From Arbacia lixula (taxonomy: Eukaryota > Echinodermata > Echinoidea > Arbacioida > Arbaciidae): a stretch of 64,000 nucleotides of DNA. Location: contig OZ022585.1 in NCBI GenBank assembly GCA_963669155.1, positions 25,506,213 through 25,570,212 of the forward strand, given 5' to 3'. Below, piece by piece: positions 11,471-21,485 of this stretch; positions within the stretch are counted from its first letter, which is position 1, and every line of letters begins with the position of its first letter. The position numbers were made by a program, and so were the translations under genes. The notes under the pieces are model-generated. The model did no database searches. It was given only the letters and a program-made list of their open reading frames with translations, and was not told the origin of the DNA.

Positions 11471-13195
11471 GGTTGGATTCATACAAAGGAGCTGCCAGGG
11501 TAGGATCAGGGTAACTTAATGCACGTGGTCCACAGACTCTCCACCCGAAACACATTTGCATACATCCAAGACAGATGCAAATATGCGCAGGAAATGCAAA
11601 TCAAATGCATGAAGTACAAATGTGTATGTATGGACATTTATTCAGTAAGAAGGGGAATTGTGTTGTTGAAATGCACACAGTTATGGTAAAACTTAAAAAG
11701 TTAATTGGTGTCGACTTTGATTGGTGTTTTTCCTTTTTACATACATTTAAGCTTTCCTTCTAATTTGTTGGTTTATAGTAGATATGAATACAGATGGAGG
11801 AGGACAGGGAGAGGAAAGAGAAGGATACCAAAAATGAGAAGAACTAAAAGAAGATCAAAAATAAGGAGAAAGAGAAAGAAAAAGGAGATAAGGAAGATGA
11901 TTATGATGAAACGAGAACAAAAATGAGGAAGATATATAGAAGAAGATATGATAGATGAAGTATAAGAAGGAGACTTCTGCGATGAATATCCATGATTTCG
12001 TGACAGCATCAAGCGAGTCTACATTTAGTACACGGTCTATAAAGTTAAACCACTGTTCTGAATACAGGCCTGTGTGTTTTCATCTCCCCTGTGTGATGTC
12101 AAGAAATGGCAGTACAAACACTCACCAGCAGAGGGCAGCAGAGAGGCAAAGCTGACAGAGATTCTAAAGAACCCCAGGGATTGGATCAACTGACTCAGTA
12201 GCTGAGACTCATCACGCTATCCGATCCAGCAAATGAGAATAATTCAGGAATGATGTAACAAGTTCATTTTATGGCCCTGCAACGAAGTTGCTGAATGGCA
12301 TTATGTTTCCAGGTTGTCTGTCCGTCCGTCCGTCCATCCGAATCTTGTATAAATGATAACTAGAAAAAGAAATCAACCAAATTTCATGAAGCTTGGTACA
12401 ATGATAGTATACGGCAGGGCAATTAACTGATTAGATTTTGGGTCATGTACGTCAAAGGTTAAAGATAACAGGTTAACGTCAAATCTTAAGGTTTCATTTT
12501 TTACATAACTCGAGAAATGATTGATCAAATGATGACATTTGACAGAACAATTAACTGAATTGGGTCACATAGGTCAAGGTCAAATCATAACATGTCATTT
12601 TTTACATCATAACTTGAGAAACAATACATTGAATTTCATCAAAACAATGATGATATATGACAGAACAATGAAGTGATTCATATATGGGTCAGAAATATCA
12701 CATATCAAGGTCAACGTCAAATTGTAAAATGTTGCTGTTTATGTGATAAAATATTAAATATGTGACCAAATATCAGCAAAGTGGTGCAATGATCTCTTTA
12801 AATTGAGTTGTATTTCCTAGCCAAGTTTTCCATGCATTAGAAGGTGAAATTTTATCAAATATCAAAAGATTTGGCAATTCTTCAGTGACTGCGTAGAAGG
12901 ACGGAGGCATACCAGCGGACTAAGCGCAGTCACATTTCTCAAGTTGGATTTAACATGAGTTTAAACAGATTTAAAGATCTCAAATTCTTTATGATCCATA
13001 CATAGACGCATGTCTGGAGGTATGAAGCCAGGTTATAATGATCGGTGCAATCTTCTGAGATTGGAGGACTGCACTAAATGAAAAAAAATAACAGCTTACT
13101 CTGCATATTTTTTTTTTATCTTGACAAATTATGATGTATTAATGAATGCCCAAATATGTATAATTATTTGTGTGTCAAGTGATTAACTTCCTTAT
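11471..13195. other. No gene seen; purine-rich patch and degenerate repeats
   Basis: A purine-rich AAG/GAA stretch lies at about 11795-11940, and a (CCGT)n-like patch with CTGTCCGTCCGTCC at 12318-12339. The only larger structure is the degenerate repeat at 12290-12780, listed separately. Confidence 0.5.
12290..12780. repeat. Degenerate ~115-bp repeat, about three copies, with AGGTCA motifs
   Basis: Blocks resembling ACAGAACAATTAACTGA, then TGGGTCA, AGGTCAA and TCATTTTTTACAT, recur at about 12410, 12535 and 12660. The middle copy has AGGTCAAGGTCA at 12571-12582, two nuclear-receptor half-sites in tandem. The whole looks like an old interspersed element beginning near the CCGTCCGTCC patch. Confidence 0.55.
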
Positions 13196-13197
13196 TA

Positions 13198-13199
13198 GT

Positions 13200-13240
<41 letters not shown>

Positions 13241-13241
13241 T
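13198..13241. repeat. (TCA)n trinucleotide microsatellite
   Basis: About 14 perfect TCA units in intergenic sequence. Confidence 0.97.
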
Positions 13242-13700
13242 GCCATCATCCTTATCATATCCAACTCCATTGCCACCACCTTCACCTCCATAATTTGTTG
13301 TCACTATCCTCACCATTGTCATCCTCCCCACTGTCATCATCTTCACTACTACCAGACCGTCATGACTATACTGACCGCTCAGGCTACTAGAAATATATTG
13401 TAAATAAAAGAACAAATGTTGGACAATTATGGCCATTTCAAATGTGTAAAACCTGGTATGAGCTAGCTGTGACGTTGAGTAATGGTGCTTTGTGATATGT
13501 TTGAAAATTAAATGATCATTCAAGCTGTGTTCAAGGAAGTGCCCTATGTAAATTCCATCTTTTATGAATATTTGAGTTTTTTCTTGTTTATATTTACACT
13601 TTCAGCACCATTTCAACCTCATATATTCTTCTATATACAGTGTTTATCAATTACCAACCAATACTGGATGTTCCAGAAATTGATAGAGAGCGGGGGCGAT

Positions 13701-13701
<1 letters not shown>

Positions 13702-13748
<47 letters not shown>
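13702..13748. repeat. (GA)n microsatellite
   Basis: About 22 perfect GA units, followed by purine-rich DNA to 13850 and a (TA)n at 13853-13869. Confidence 0.97.
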
Positions 13749-13751
<3 letters not shown>

Positions 13752-13908
13752 AGAGAAGCAGACGCTGAAGTACGGTAGAGAGAGAGACGGGTGAGAGAGG
13801 GAGGGGAGGGAGAAAGATAGACGGAGAGATACAGGTGAGATAGGGAGTAAGATATATATATATATATAAAGAAGAATATAATTATGAGGTTGCGATGGAG
13901 TTGAATAA

Positions 13909-14033
13909 GTAAAAATAAACGCAAACAACTTGAATGAAACGCCGGAGAAGAAAAATTATTCAATTATTATGATTATATTAATTATATATTTTTCTTCTCC
14001 GGCGTTTCATTCAATTTGTTTGTGTTTACCTTT

Positions 14034-14035
<2 letters not shown>
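13909..14035. repeat. Near-perfect inverted repeat, 48-bp arms, 31-nt loop
   Basis: Left arm 13909-13956 and right arm 13988-14035 are reverse complements with only a few mismatches; the matched core is ATGAAACGCCGGAGAAGAAA. The loop is AT-rich. It sits between a GA tract and the (CA)n/(TA)n that borders the Penelope-like element. It could be a small foldback MITE or a strong RNA hairpin if transcribed. There is no protein-coding signal. Confidence 0.9.
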
Positions 14036-14084
<49 letters not shown>

Positions 14085-14100
14085 TATATATATATATATA
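14036..14100. repeat. (CA)n and (TA)n microsatellite at the retroelement edge
   Basis: About seven CA dinucleotides are followed by about 50 bp of TA/AAT repeats. The Penelope-like copy ends directly against it, so this was probably the insertion target. Confidence 0.9.
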
Positions 14101-14125
14101 AATAAGTAAATATAGGTAGAACTTA

Positions 14126-14199
14126 CTACATAAAGTTTTACAGAACTGTTTCGTGAGGACCCAGTTTACGGGTCTTCACTCCTCAGAAACTGTATGTAG
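14126..14199 (-). ncRNA. Hammerhead ribozyme (copy A)
   Basis: On the - strand every hammerhead element is present in order. Stem I 3' strand CTACATACAGTTT is followed by core CTGAGGA, a 10-bp stem II (GTGAAGACCC with GGGTCCTCAC, one mismatch, 7-nt loop), core GAAA, a 4-bp stem III (ACAG/CTGT, 2-nt loop), cleavage base A after GT, and stem I 5' strand AAACTTTATGTAG. Stem I pairs over 13 positions with one mismatch. Minimal stem III is characteristic of the hammerheads reported in Penelope-like elements. It lies 3' of the GIY-YIG region and would self-cleave transcripts at the element end. Confidence 0.9.
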
Positions 14200-14222
14200 A
14201 CTGAGTCAATCTCGGTTATTCA

Positions 14223-14940
14223 TTAAAGTGATCGTTTGTTGGAGAAGTTGCATAGTAGGTGCTTTCTTTTGTGACGGCATGTGCTGGCGAGCTCGTTTCT
14301 TTTGTTGAGTGTGGATAAAAGTGGCTTGTGGATTATGAGGAACTTTTCTTCCAGACAAAGTTCGCATCTTGTACTCGTCGGTGTGTAAGCTCTGGCATTT
14401 GCGATAATCTTCCATTTGAGGGTGTGCTGAACACTGTTGTCTTTTAGCCTCCAAATATACTCGCTGAGTGTTGTGGCGTTCCGTTTTGTTTCATTTTTGA
14501 AGCTGGAGATGTGGGCATTGTAGCGCGTTTTGAATGTATTCTCTGTGAGGCCGATGTAAGTTTCTGCCTTAGAATTGTCTTGCCGTGTTACAGTCGCCTG
14601 GTACACAACGCTGCTGGTGAGGCAATTATTCTGCAGTGGGCATTGTTGCTTGTTTCTGCAGTTGCAATTAGGCTGCGTGCTTTGTTGGGGTTTATTTTTG
14701 TTCAAGACGGATTTATTGTGAGCGGATATGATTTGGCCTACGTTCGGCATACAGCTGTAACTTAATTTTACAGTGTTTCTGTTGAGAAGTTTGTGGAGTT
14801 TATGTCCAACTGGGAAGCATTTGTCCAGTAAGTTGAAGAACTGTCGGCCTATGTTGGTGGCAACATTATCACTGTACGGGGGGTTAAACCAAGTTACGTT
14901 TCTTTTTCTGCTGCGTCCTTTCTTTTTGTTCTGATCCTGG
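14223..14940 (-). pseudogene. Penelope-like linker and GIY-YIG endonuclease (copy A, severed from its RT)
   Basis: This is the C-terminal half of the Penelope-like polyprotein. It nicks DNA for target-primed reverse transcription. From the insertion junction at 14940 the frame reads QDQNKKKG, a basic stretch, a Cys-rich finger (CNCRNKQQCPLQNNC) and the GIY-YIG core (VVYQATV ... ETYIGLTENTFKTRYNAHIS), then SEYIWRLKD and CELCLEEKF, to a stop at 14223. The frame itself is undamaged, but the RT half is 4.5 kb away beyond the inserted element, so the copy is dead. It is nearly identical to 20743-21462 on the + strand. Confidence 0.9.
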
Positions 14941-15024
14941 TAGTGGGGCGGTTAAGCTCAAAATATTGGCCGAATTGTGCACTTAATGACTAAAGCATGA
15001 AATTTTCACCACATCATCGTTATG

Positions 15025-15905
15025 ATCTAAGCTTCGATTTAAGCTATGGAAGCACTTTGAACTTGACCTCTGGTGACCTCTGGTGACCTTTAAAGGTCAT
15101 TGGCGTCAAAATCATGTTTTTTCCAATTCAGCACTAGCTAACTTCATTAAAATTATATATTTATTTGCTAAATGTCATCGTTATGACCTAAGCTTTGATT
15201 TAAGCTATGGAAGCATTTTGTACTTGACCTCTGGTGACCTCTGGTGACCTTTAAAGGTCATTCGTGTCAAAATCATGCTTTTTTTTCCCTATTTAGCACT
15301 AGCTAACTTGATTAAAATTATATATTTCTTTGGTAAATGTCATCATTATGACCGAATCTTCGATTTAAGTTATGGAAGAACTTTGGACTTGACCTCTGGT
15401 GACCTCTGGTGACCTTGAAAGGTCATTTCCGTCAAAATCAAGTTTTCTCCAATTCAGCACTAGCTAACTTCATTAAAATTATATATGTCTTTGTGTCATC
15501 GTTATGACCTAAGTTTCGATTTAAGCTATGGAAGCACTTTGTACTTGACCTCTGGTGACCTCTGGTGACCTTTAAAGGTCATTTGTGTCAAAACCATGCT
15601 CTTTTTCCTATTCAGCACTATCTAACCTGATTAAAATTATATATTTCTTTGGTAAATGTCATCATTATGGCCTAAGCTTCGAAAGCTCTTTGTACATGAC
15701 CTCTGTTGGCCTCTGGTTACCTCTGGTGACCTTGAAAGGTCATTGGCGTCGAAATAATGTTTTTTCCTATTCAGCACTAGCTAACTTGATTAAAATTATA
15801 TGTTTCTTTGCTAAGTGTCATCGTTATGACCTAAGCTTCGATTTAAGCTATGGAAGCACTTTTTATTTGACCTCTAATGACCTCTGGTGACCTTGAAAGG
15901 TCATG
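15025..15905. repeat. Left subterminal array of ~160-bp units with TGACCT half-sites
   Basis: About six units, each with TCGATTTAAGCTATGGAAGC, then TGACCT-CTGG-TGACCT-CTGG and a further TGACCT joined by TTAA to AGGTCA, then TTCAGCACTAGCTAAC and an AT block. The half-sites form direct repeats spaced by four bases (DR4) and an everted pair spaced by four. The fifth unit is partly deleted. Confidence 0.9.
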
Positions 15906-16549
15906 GACGTCAAAATCATTTTTAAGGCCCCATTTTGCTTACTATCCATGGGTAAAGCGACACTACTGATCACTTAGTCGGTTTGCATGCCCATATGTCA
16001 CATTTATTGTGCACAACTTTAATAAATTTCCCTTTCTAGAATGAACAAAGATTTCTGTAGAGTTGTTTGTGTCAAAGTAAAGGGGTAGGAAGTACCCTAG
16101 CATGTAGCCCTGCCCCTAATCGGGATATCTGGGAATGTTAGTCCCATGCAATGAAAGAGGCACATATATTTATCTATGTTAATCAATATATAACGTATTA
16201 CTGTATTTCTGAAATGGACTTGGTATTTAGGGTTGTCAGTGAATCAAATAGGTAGCCATTTACACCCCACTTCACAGGATTTACAATAGTTAGCTACGTA
16301 CCAATACTTTATACTGGATACTATCACTTTAGGTATAATTCAGTTTACTAATAAGAATTATTTTTGGGGTGGGTGGGGTGAGGGGTTGTGTGTGGCAAAA
16401 GGTACAAACCCCCAACCCTTCCTTACTTCAGGATTTTGTAAATGGATATTGACATGGTCATCGACATTATCAATATTTACCAAGCAGGTATTAGGATGAT
16501 GAGTAAAAAGCCTGATAAATGCTAAATAATTAGCAATGAGTCAATTAAA

Positions 16550-17170
16550 ATCATGTGCATGTATATTTTCTCTCCTTGAAGCACCAAAAAGGGCAAGATA
16601 TACCCTTGCTATGACCCATTTGAAGTGGAACAACACTGTCAAAATCTGTATTCATAGCTCCCAGTTTATCCAACTTTTGACTGATACTTTCAATCATGTG
16701 GAAGGGTACGTTCAGAGGCATATTGTGCTTGGGAGCTCAGGGAGCGGAAAACGAATAGTTCAGATTTGCTTTCATGAACACGCAAGAAGTCTTTCCAAGT
16801 CTTTTTATCGCAGTGGTGAGATGCACCAACACACCACTTTATCTCTTATCATGCTTATGTCAGCTTGTGCTTTCCAGAATGACATCGATGTAAACATCCA
16901 ACACGATATCAAAAAGTCTCAAATTTAAAACTTCACATATTGTAGAAAGACATCAACGACATAGTTCCGAAAGGCCTTTGCAACTCCTCGATTCAGGATC
17001 TGGACCTCTGCTAACCATGCGTGCAATGGATGCATCCATGAGTGAGGTATCAGAAGATCATTGATCTCTTCAAGGAAAGAGTTTCCCATCTCTTCAGTTA
17101 TTAGTTGCTGCTCATTGCGGCAGCTTTCCTGGCTAATTTGATGGGCTGGTGACCTAAAAGTCTGCAGCAA
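16550..17170 (-). pseudogene. Decayed reading frame of the inserted element, transposon-associated family
   Basis: Read on the - strand with frameshifts and stops, the fragments are ILNRGVAKAFRNYVVDVFLQ (about 17010-16930), FDIVLDVYID (about 16905-16880) and KTWKDFLRVHESKSELFVF (about 16805-16748), in that order. This order resembles an uncharacterised invertebrate protein family I recall with a GxAKTFxDY - (D/V)xxxDVY - WxxFLRVxxNKxELFxFL pattern, often found in repetitive DNA. The assignment is from memory and not a search. Several stops and at least two frameshifts make it non-functional. It is probably what is left of the element's own protein. Confidence 0.5.
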
Positions 17171-18539
17171 TTCTGAGCAGCAGAGTTAATATCATGCAAG
17201 ATTACGAGGTAATAAGGTAAAAATTTATGTTAGAATTTTTGATTGCCGCACGTCATCATGGGAGGTGGACCATGAAACACAAGCCTTGTGCTTTTGGTGA
17301 TCTCCCTATACAGCTTCCAGCTCGTCATAAATCACGCCCTGGTCTGGTACAGCCTGTAAATCCATGGTTCAGCTAGATATTAGTTCCATGAGACACGTTA
17401 ATTTATGTTAAAAATCTATATTTTCAACAGCTTCTTTTGTGAAGAGAACATTTTCAATTCTCAGCCACTGCGCTCAATTTGAAATGACTGGCGATCTCTT
17501 TACAATGTTTGCTATTCTAACTAAGTTTGTGGCAACACCATCATGGTCACAACCTTTCTGAAGAGCACCTGTGATGTCAAGAATCTATCTCTTCCCTGAT
17601 AATATGTCATTTAGTCCGGTAATATATACATGTAGTCGTATAAATAGTAGTCTTTATTCTCTGGTCGTGTGGATACAGTAGCAGCAGAAAAGAAGGGTGA
17701 GCAAATGAAGGCCTAAAAGTATGGTTTTCTACAGGCTTGATACAATTACAAAGCAGGACATCAAGGTTAAGTCACAGTACATTACAATGTAGCATGTGAT
17801 GGAAAGAAAATAAATGTTGATTCCAGATAGATTTGTATGAAGATAATACACCAATTGAAAGGGAAAAAGTGTTTATTTCAAGTAAATTACCTTACAAGGT
17901 GCCAAATGTTAAATGCATTTTGTATTCAGTATACCACAGAAACATATTGCTTGAAATCAATCTGGAATTTCAAAGAAAGGCGCATGTTTTCTGGAAAATG
18001 CACATCATATTAGAATCAGCGTTTGCGAGGGAAAAACGAATTATTTCAATATTATTATCAATAACCTCTCTAGGTCACCAAATGGCAAATAAATGATGTC
18101 ACTCATCTGAAAAATATACCCTAAACCAATTTACTTGATAGGAAAGTGAGCTTTCTGAGATAAAGTGCATATGTTACTAAAGAAACTCAAGGTTTATGTA
18201 AAGGGTCACATGGCAAAGGTGTGAAATGGGGCTTTTGAGGTCTCTCAAGTTCGGCAAAGATTAGGCATACACTGTATTTAATTCCTCGGAATGAACACAT
18301 ATGCATTTGGGGTACCTTAATTTTTTTAAATGAAGAAGAGTACACATTTGCACATGAAACACACTCATATTATGAAGTTGAATGTGTCAAAATGTAAAAA
18401 ACACACATTTAGAGGAAAATTGTCTCAGGGTCATAGAAGATCAAATATTTTTATTCCTTGGAGTTTTATGGTTATCAAAACATCTTCATAACAAAATAAA
18501 TTGACATATACCAAAAAAATATACAATTTGATGACGTTA
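17171..18539. other. Rest of the element's unique centre, nothing recognised
   Basis: No intact frame or RNA gene. Further upstream remnants of the same decayed protein could lie at 17171-17600 on the - strand, but I cannot trace them reliably. Confidence 0.4.
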
Positions 18540-19400
18540 ACAGGTGCTAAATTGAAAAAAAACATGATTTTGACATCAATGACCTTTCAAGGTCACTAGA
18601 AGCTTAGGTCATAACAGTGACATTTACCAAAGAAACACACCATTTTCATGAAGGTAGCAGGTGCTAAATTGAAAAAAAGCACGATTTTGACGTCAATGAA
18701 GATTGAAGGTCACAGGAGGTCACGAGAGGTCAAGTACAAAGTGCTTCCATAGCTTAAATTGAAGCTTAGGTCATAACGAAGATATTTACCCCAAAATACA
18801 CAATTTTTATGAAGTTAGCTGGTGCTAAATTGAAAGAAAATGACGTCAATGACCTTTCAAGGTCACCAGAAGTTACCAGAGGTCACCAGAGGTCAAGTAC
18901 AAAGTGCTTCCATAGCTTTAATCGAAGCTTAAGTCATAACGATGACATATACCAAAGAAATATATAATTTTAATGAAGTTACCTTGTGCCAAAGTGAAAA
19001 AACATGATTTTGACGTCAATGACCTTTCAAGGTCACCAGAGGTCACCAGAGGTCAAGTACAAAGTGCTTCCATAGCTTTAATCGAAGCTTAGGTCATAAC
19101 GATGACATATACCAAAGAAATATATAATTTTAATGAAGTTACCATGTGCCAAAGTGAAAAAACATGATTTTGACGTCAATGACCTTTCAAGGTCACCAGA
19201 GGTCACCAGAGGTCAAGTACAAAGTGCTTCCATGGGTTAAATCGAAGCTTAGGTCATAACGATGACATATACCAAAGAAATATATAATTTTAATGAAGTT
19301 AGCTTGTGCCAAAGTGAAAAAAACATGATTTTGACGTCAATGACCTTTCAAGGTCACCAGAGGTCACCAAAGGTCAAGTCCAAAGTGCTTCCATAGCTTA
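18540..19400. repeat. Right subterminal array, inverted relative to the left one
   Basis: About six units of ~155 bp with ATGACCTTTCAAGGTCA, then AGGTCA-CCAG-AGGTCA and CCAG-AGGTCAAG, then GTGCTTCCATAGCTT and TAGGTCATAACGATGACAT. Five units also contain a perfect CRE-type palindrome TGACGTCA directly before the half-sites (about 18688, 18842, 19012, 19167, 19332). The left array carries only degenerate versions of that motif. The last three or four units are near-identical. Confidence 0.9.
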
Positions 19401-19489
19401 AATGAAAGCTTGAGTCACAAAGATGATATGGTGAAAATTTCATGCTTTAGTCATCAAGTGCACAATTGTTGTGGTTAACTGCCTAACTA

Positions 19490-20577
19490 TGGTTGGATTT
19501 GGGTTCTGGGTTGTACTTGAGCTTATAATTGTAGCCGCTCTTTTCAAGTGCTTCTTGGTAGACTGGTGCTACTTCTTTGAAGACTTTATCATTTGATGAT
19601 ATATTAGACAGTCGTCGGTTGATGCTTTCCGGGATATTTGTTATGACACATGGCGGATGGTTGCTCTCTCTGTGTACATAGAGGGGGGTGTTATTGGGTT
19701 TCATGAATGGTTTGTAGGTTCCAGATCGCAGGTCCAGTGTAATGTCGAGAAAGTTCACTTCTTTTTTGTTAGCTTCGATAGTGATGCGCAATCCATTGTT
19801 CGCAAACACTTTGCATATTTCTTTCTTCATGAGTTCCGTTTGTCGGGGTGACCTCTGGCAAATGGCTAGTCCGTCGTCTCTGTATAAGCCGACGTCAATG
19901 TCGATATGCTGGAGTTGTGATAACAGAAATAATCCGACTAGTTCACATGTTTCGGCGCCGTCATAACTTCCCATTGTAACATCAAACTCGGGGTTGGTGC
20001 GTTTGCACCACGGGGTGTCGCTGTTGTACAAGAAGGCTTTTTTGGCATGGCGGATGATGTGCTTTTCATAGTCGGATATCTCGTCGAATTGAGATGCGAG
20101 AGTTAATGCTTTGTTGAGAAGGTCCTCCGTAATTGATGGGTAGAAGTCACAGATGTCGAAGCATATGAATGATTTATTTGGTTTGGTTGCTTGGTTGAAC
20201 CAAGAAATGACTTCATCGGTACTTTTCCACTGGTTGAATTTGGACGAGTTTACAATTTTCGAATTGATTCTTTCAAGTATCTGCTTACTAATCTTTCCGA
20301 TTTCAGATTTAGAAGGGTTTATTAGTCTGCAGGTGGGTTTGTTGTTGAAGTTAGGTTTGTGGTCCTTAAGAGTTATAAATGCTTGTTTCTTACCCGGGTT
20401 CTGAATTCTGTCATCGAGGTGCAGTTTTGTCGCAATGCTTTTGTCTTCGGCGGTCGTACGTTTCACTGACGTTGTTGGTGCTTTCTTGTAGTCCTTTTCG
20501 ATGTTCTGTTTAAGTAATTCATTGTGCTGATCCGGTTTTAGCTTGTAGAAGTTATATATAATAATATATATTATCAA
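19490..20577 (-). pseudogene. Penelope-like reverse transcriptase (copy A, truncated at both ends)
   Basis: Reverse transcriptase of the Penelope class, related to telomerase RT. The frame starts inside the RT N-terminal region (NFYKLKPDQHNELLKQ). It contains KKQAFITLKDHKPNF near 63, DICDFYPSI at 141-149, MGSYDGAETCELVG at 202-215, catalytic YRDD at 232-235 and FLDITLDL at 276-283. It then runs through the linker (LSNISSNDKVFKEV) to PEPKSN, where the inserted element ends the frame three codons later. The N-terminal part of the protein is missing upstream of about 20552, where AT-rich junction DNA begins. The catalytic residues are intact, but the copy cannot make a full protein. Confidence 0.92.
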
Positions 20578-20622
20578 ATATATATCTATGTATATATCAA
20601 ATATATATCTATCTATATATAT

Positions 20623-21462
20623 ATGTCTAATATATCATCAAATGATAAAGTCTTCAAAGAAGTAGCACCAGTCTACCAAGAAGCACTTGAAAAGAGCGGC
20701 TACAATTATAAGCTCAAGTACAACCCAGAACCCAAATCCAACCAGGATCAGAACAAAAAGAAAGGACGCAGCAGAAAAAGAAACGTAACTAATTGGTTTA
20801 ACCCCCCGTACAGTGATAATGTTGCCACCAACATAGGCCGACAGTTCTTCAACTTACTGGACAAATGCTTCCCAGTTGGACATAAACTCCACAAACTTCT
20901 CAACAGAAACACTGTAAAATTAAGTTACAGCTGTATGCCGAACGTAGGCCAAATCATATCCGCTCACAATAAATCCGTCTTGAACAAAAATAAACCCCAA
21001 CAAAGCACGCAGCCTAATTGCAACTGCAGAAACAAGCAACAATGCCCACTGCAGAATAATTGCCTCACCAGCAGCGTTGTGTACCAGGCGACTGTAACAC
21101 GGCAAGACAATTCTAAGGCAGAAACTTACATCGGCCTCACAGAGAATACATTCAAAACGCGCTACAATGCCCACATCTCCAGCTTCAAAAATGAAACAAA
21201 ACGGAACGCCACAACACTCAGCGAGTATATTTGGAGGCTAAAAGACAACAATGTTCAGCACACCCTCAAATGGAAGATTATCGCAAATGCCAGAGCTTAC
21301 ACACCGACGAGTACAAGATGCGAACTTTGTCTGGAAGAAAAGTTCCTCATAATCCACAAGCCACTTTTATCCACACTCAACAAAAGAAACGAGCTCGCCA
21401 GCACATGCCGTCACAAAAGAAAGCACCTACTATGCAACTTCTCCAACAAACGATCACTTTAA
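20623..21462 (+). CDS. Penelope-like linker and GIY-YIG endonuclease (copy B, 5'-truncated)
   Basis: 279 codons, beginning by chance at an ATG created at the truncation point. Residues 1-40 repeat the end of copy A's linker, 41-60 are basic, 133-147 hold a Cys cluster (CNCRNKQQCPLQNNC), 152-190 the GIY-YIG core (VVYQ, TYIGLT, then R180 and H184), 200-208 SEYIWRLKD and 233-239 CELCLEE. There is no RT, so this is an endonuclease-only remnant. It is intact as a frame and could be translated only if a host promoter were nearby; none is visible. It shows the uninterrupted sequence across the point where copy A was split. Confidence 0.9.
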   Translation: MSNISSNDKVFKEVAPVYQEALEKSGYNYKLKYNPEPKSNQDQNKKKGRSRKRNVTNWFNPPYSDNVATNIGRQFFNLLDKCFPVGHKLHKLLNRNTVKLSYSCMPNVGQIISAHNKSVLNKNKPQQSTQPNCNCRNKQQCPLQNNCLTSSVVYQATVTRQDNSKAETYIGLTENTFKTRYNAHISSFKNETKRNATTLSEYIWRLKDNNVQHTLKWKIIANARAYTPTSTRCELCLEEKFLIIHKPLLSTLNKRNELASTCRHKRKHLLCNFSNKRSL

Positions 21463-21485
21463 TGAATAACCGAGATTGACTCAGT

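Larger units (their letters stand above)
14941..19489. mobile_element. 4.55-kb DNA-transposon-like element with array-type long terminal inverted repeats
   Basis: The insertion splits Penelope copy A. Copy B supplies the empty site: CCTGGTTGG there versus CCTGG-[element]-TGGTTGG here, giving a 3-bp duplication TGG (14938-14940 and 19490-19492). Ends are TAGTGGGGCGGTTAA (left) and, as reverse complement, TAGTTAGGCAGTTAA (right). The inverted similarity continues through GCACTTAATGACTAAAGCAT into tandem arrays (15025-15905 and, inverted, 18540-19400). The unique ~2.6-kb centre carries a decayed - strand reading frame. The 3-bp duplication suits several DNA-transposon superfamilies; I cannot assign one. 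Confidence 0.85.

Noticed and set aside
10202..11482. Regular array that could be mistaken for a CRISPR
   Set aside because: Units are contiguous with no unique spacers, and the context is eukaryotic; it is a minisatellite.
14511..14765. 84-codon + strand frame, also antisense in copy B (20920-21174)
   Set aside because: Exact antisense shadow of the GIY-YIG frame, identical in both copies only because the copies are identical.
14941..19489. Assigning the element to CACTA because TAGTG appears at its left end
   Set aside because: CACTA elements begin CACTA and end TAGTG; here TAGT is the 5' end on both strands, so the orientation is wrong. Left unclassified.
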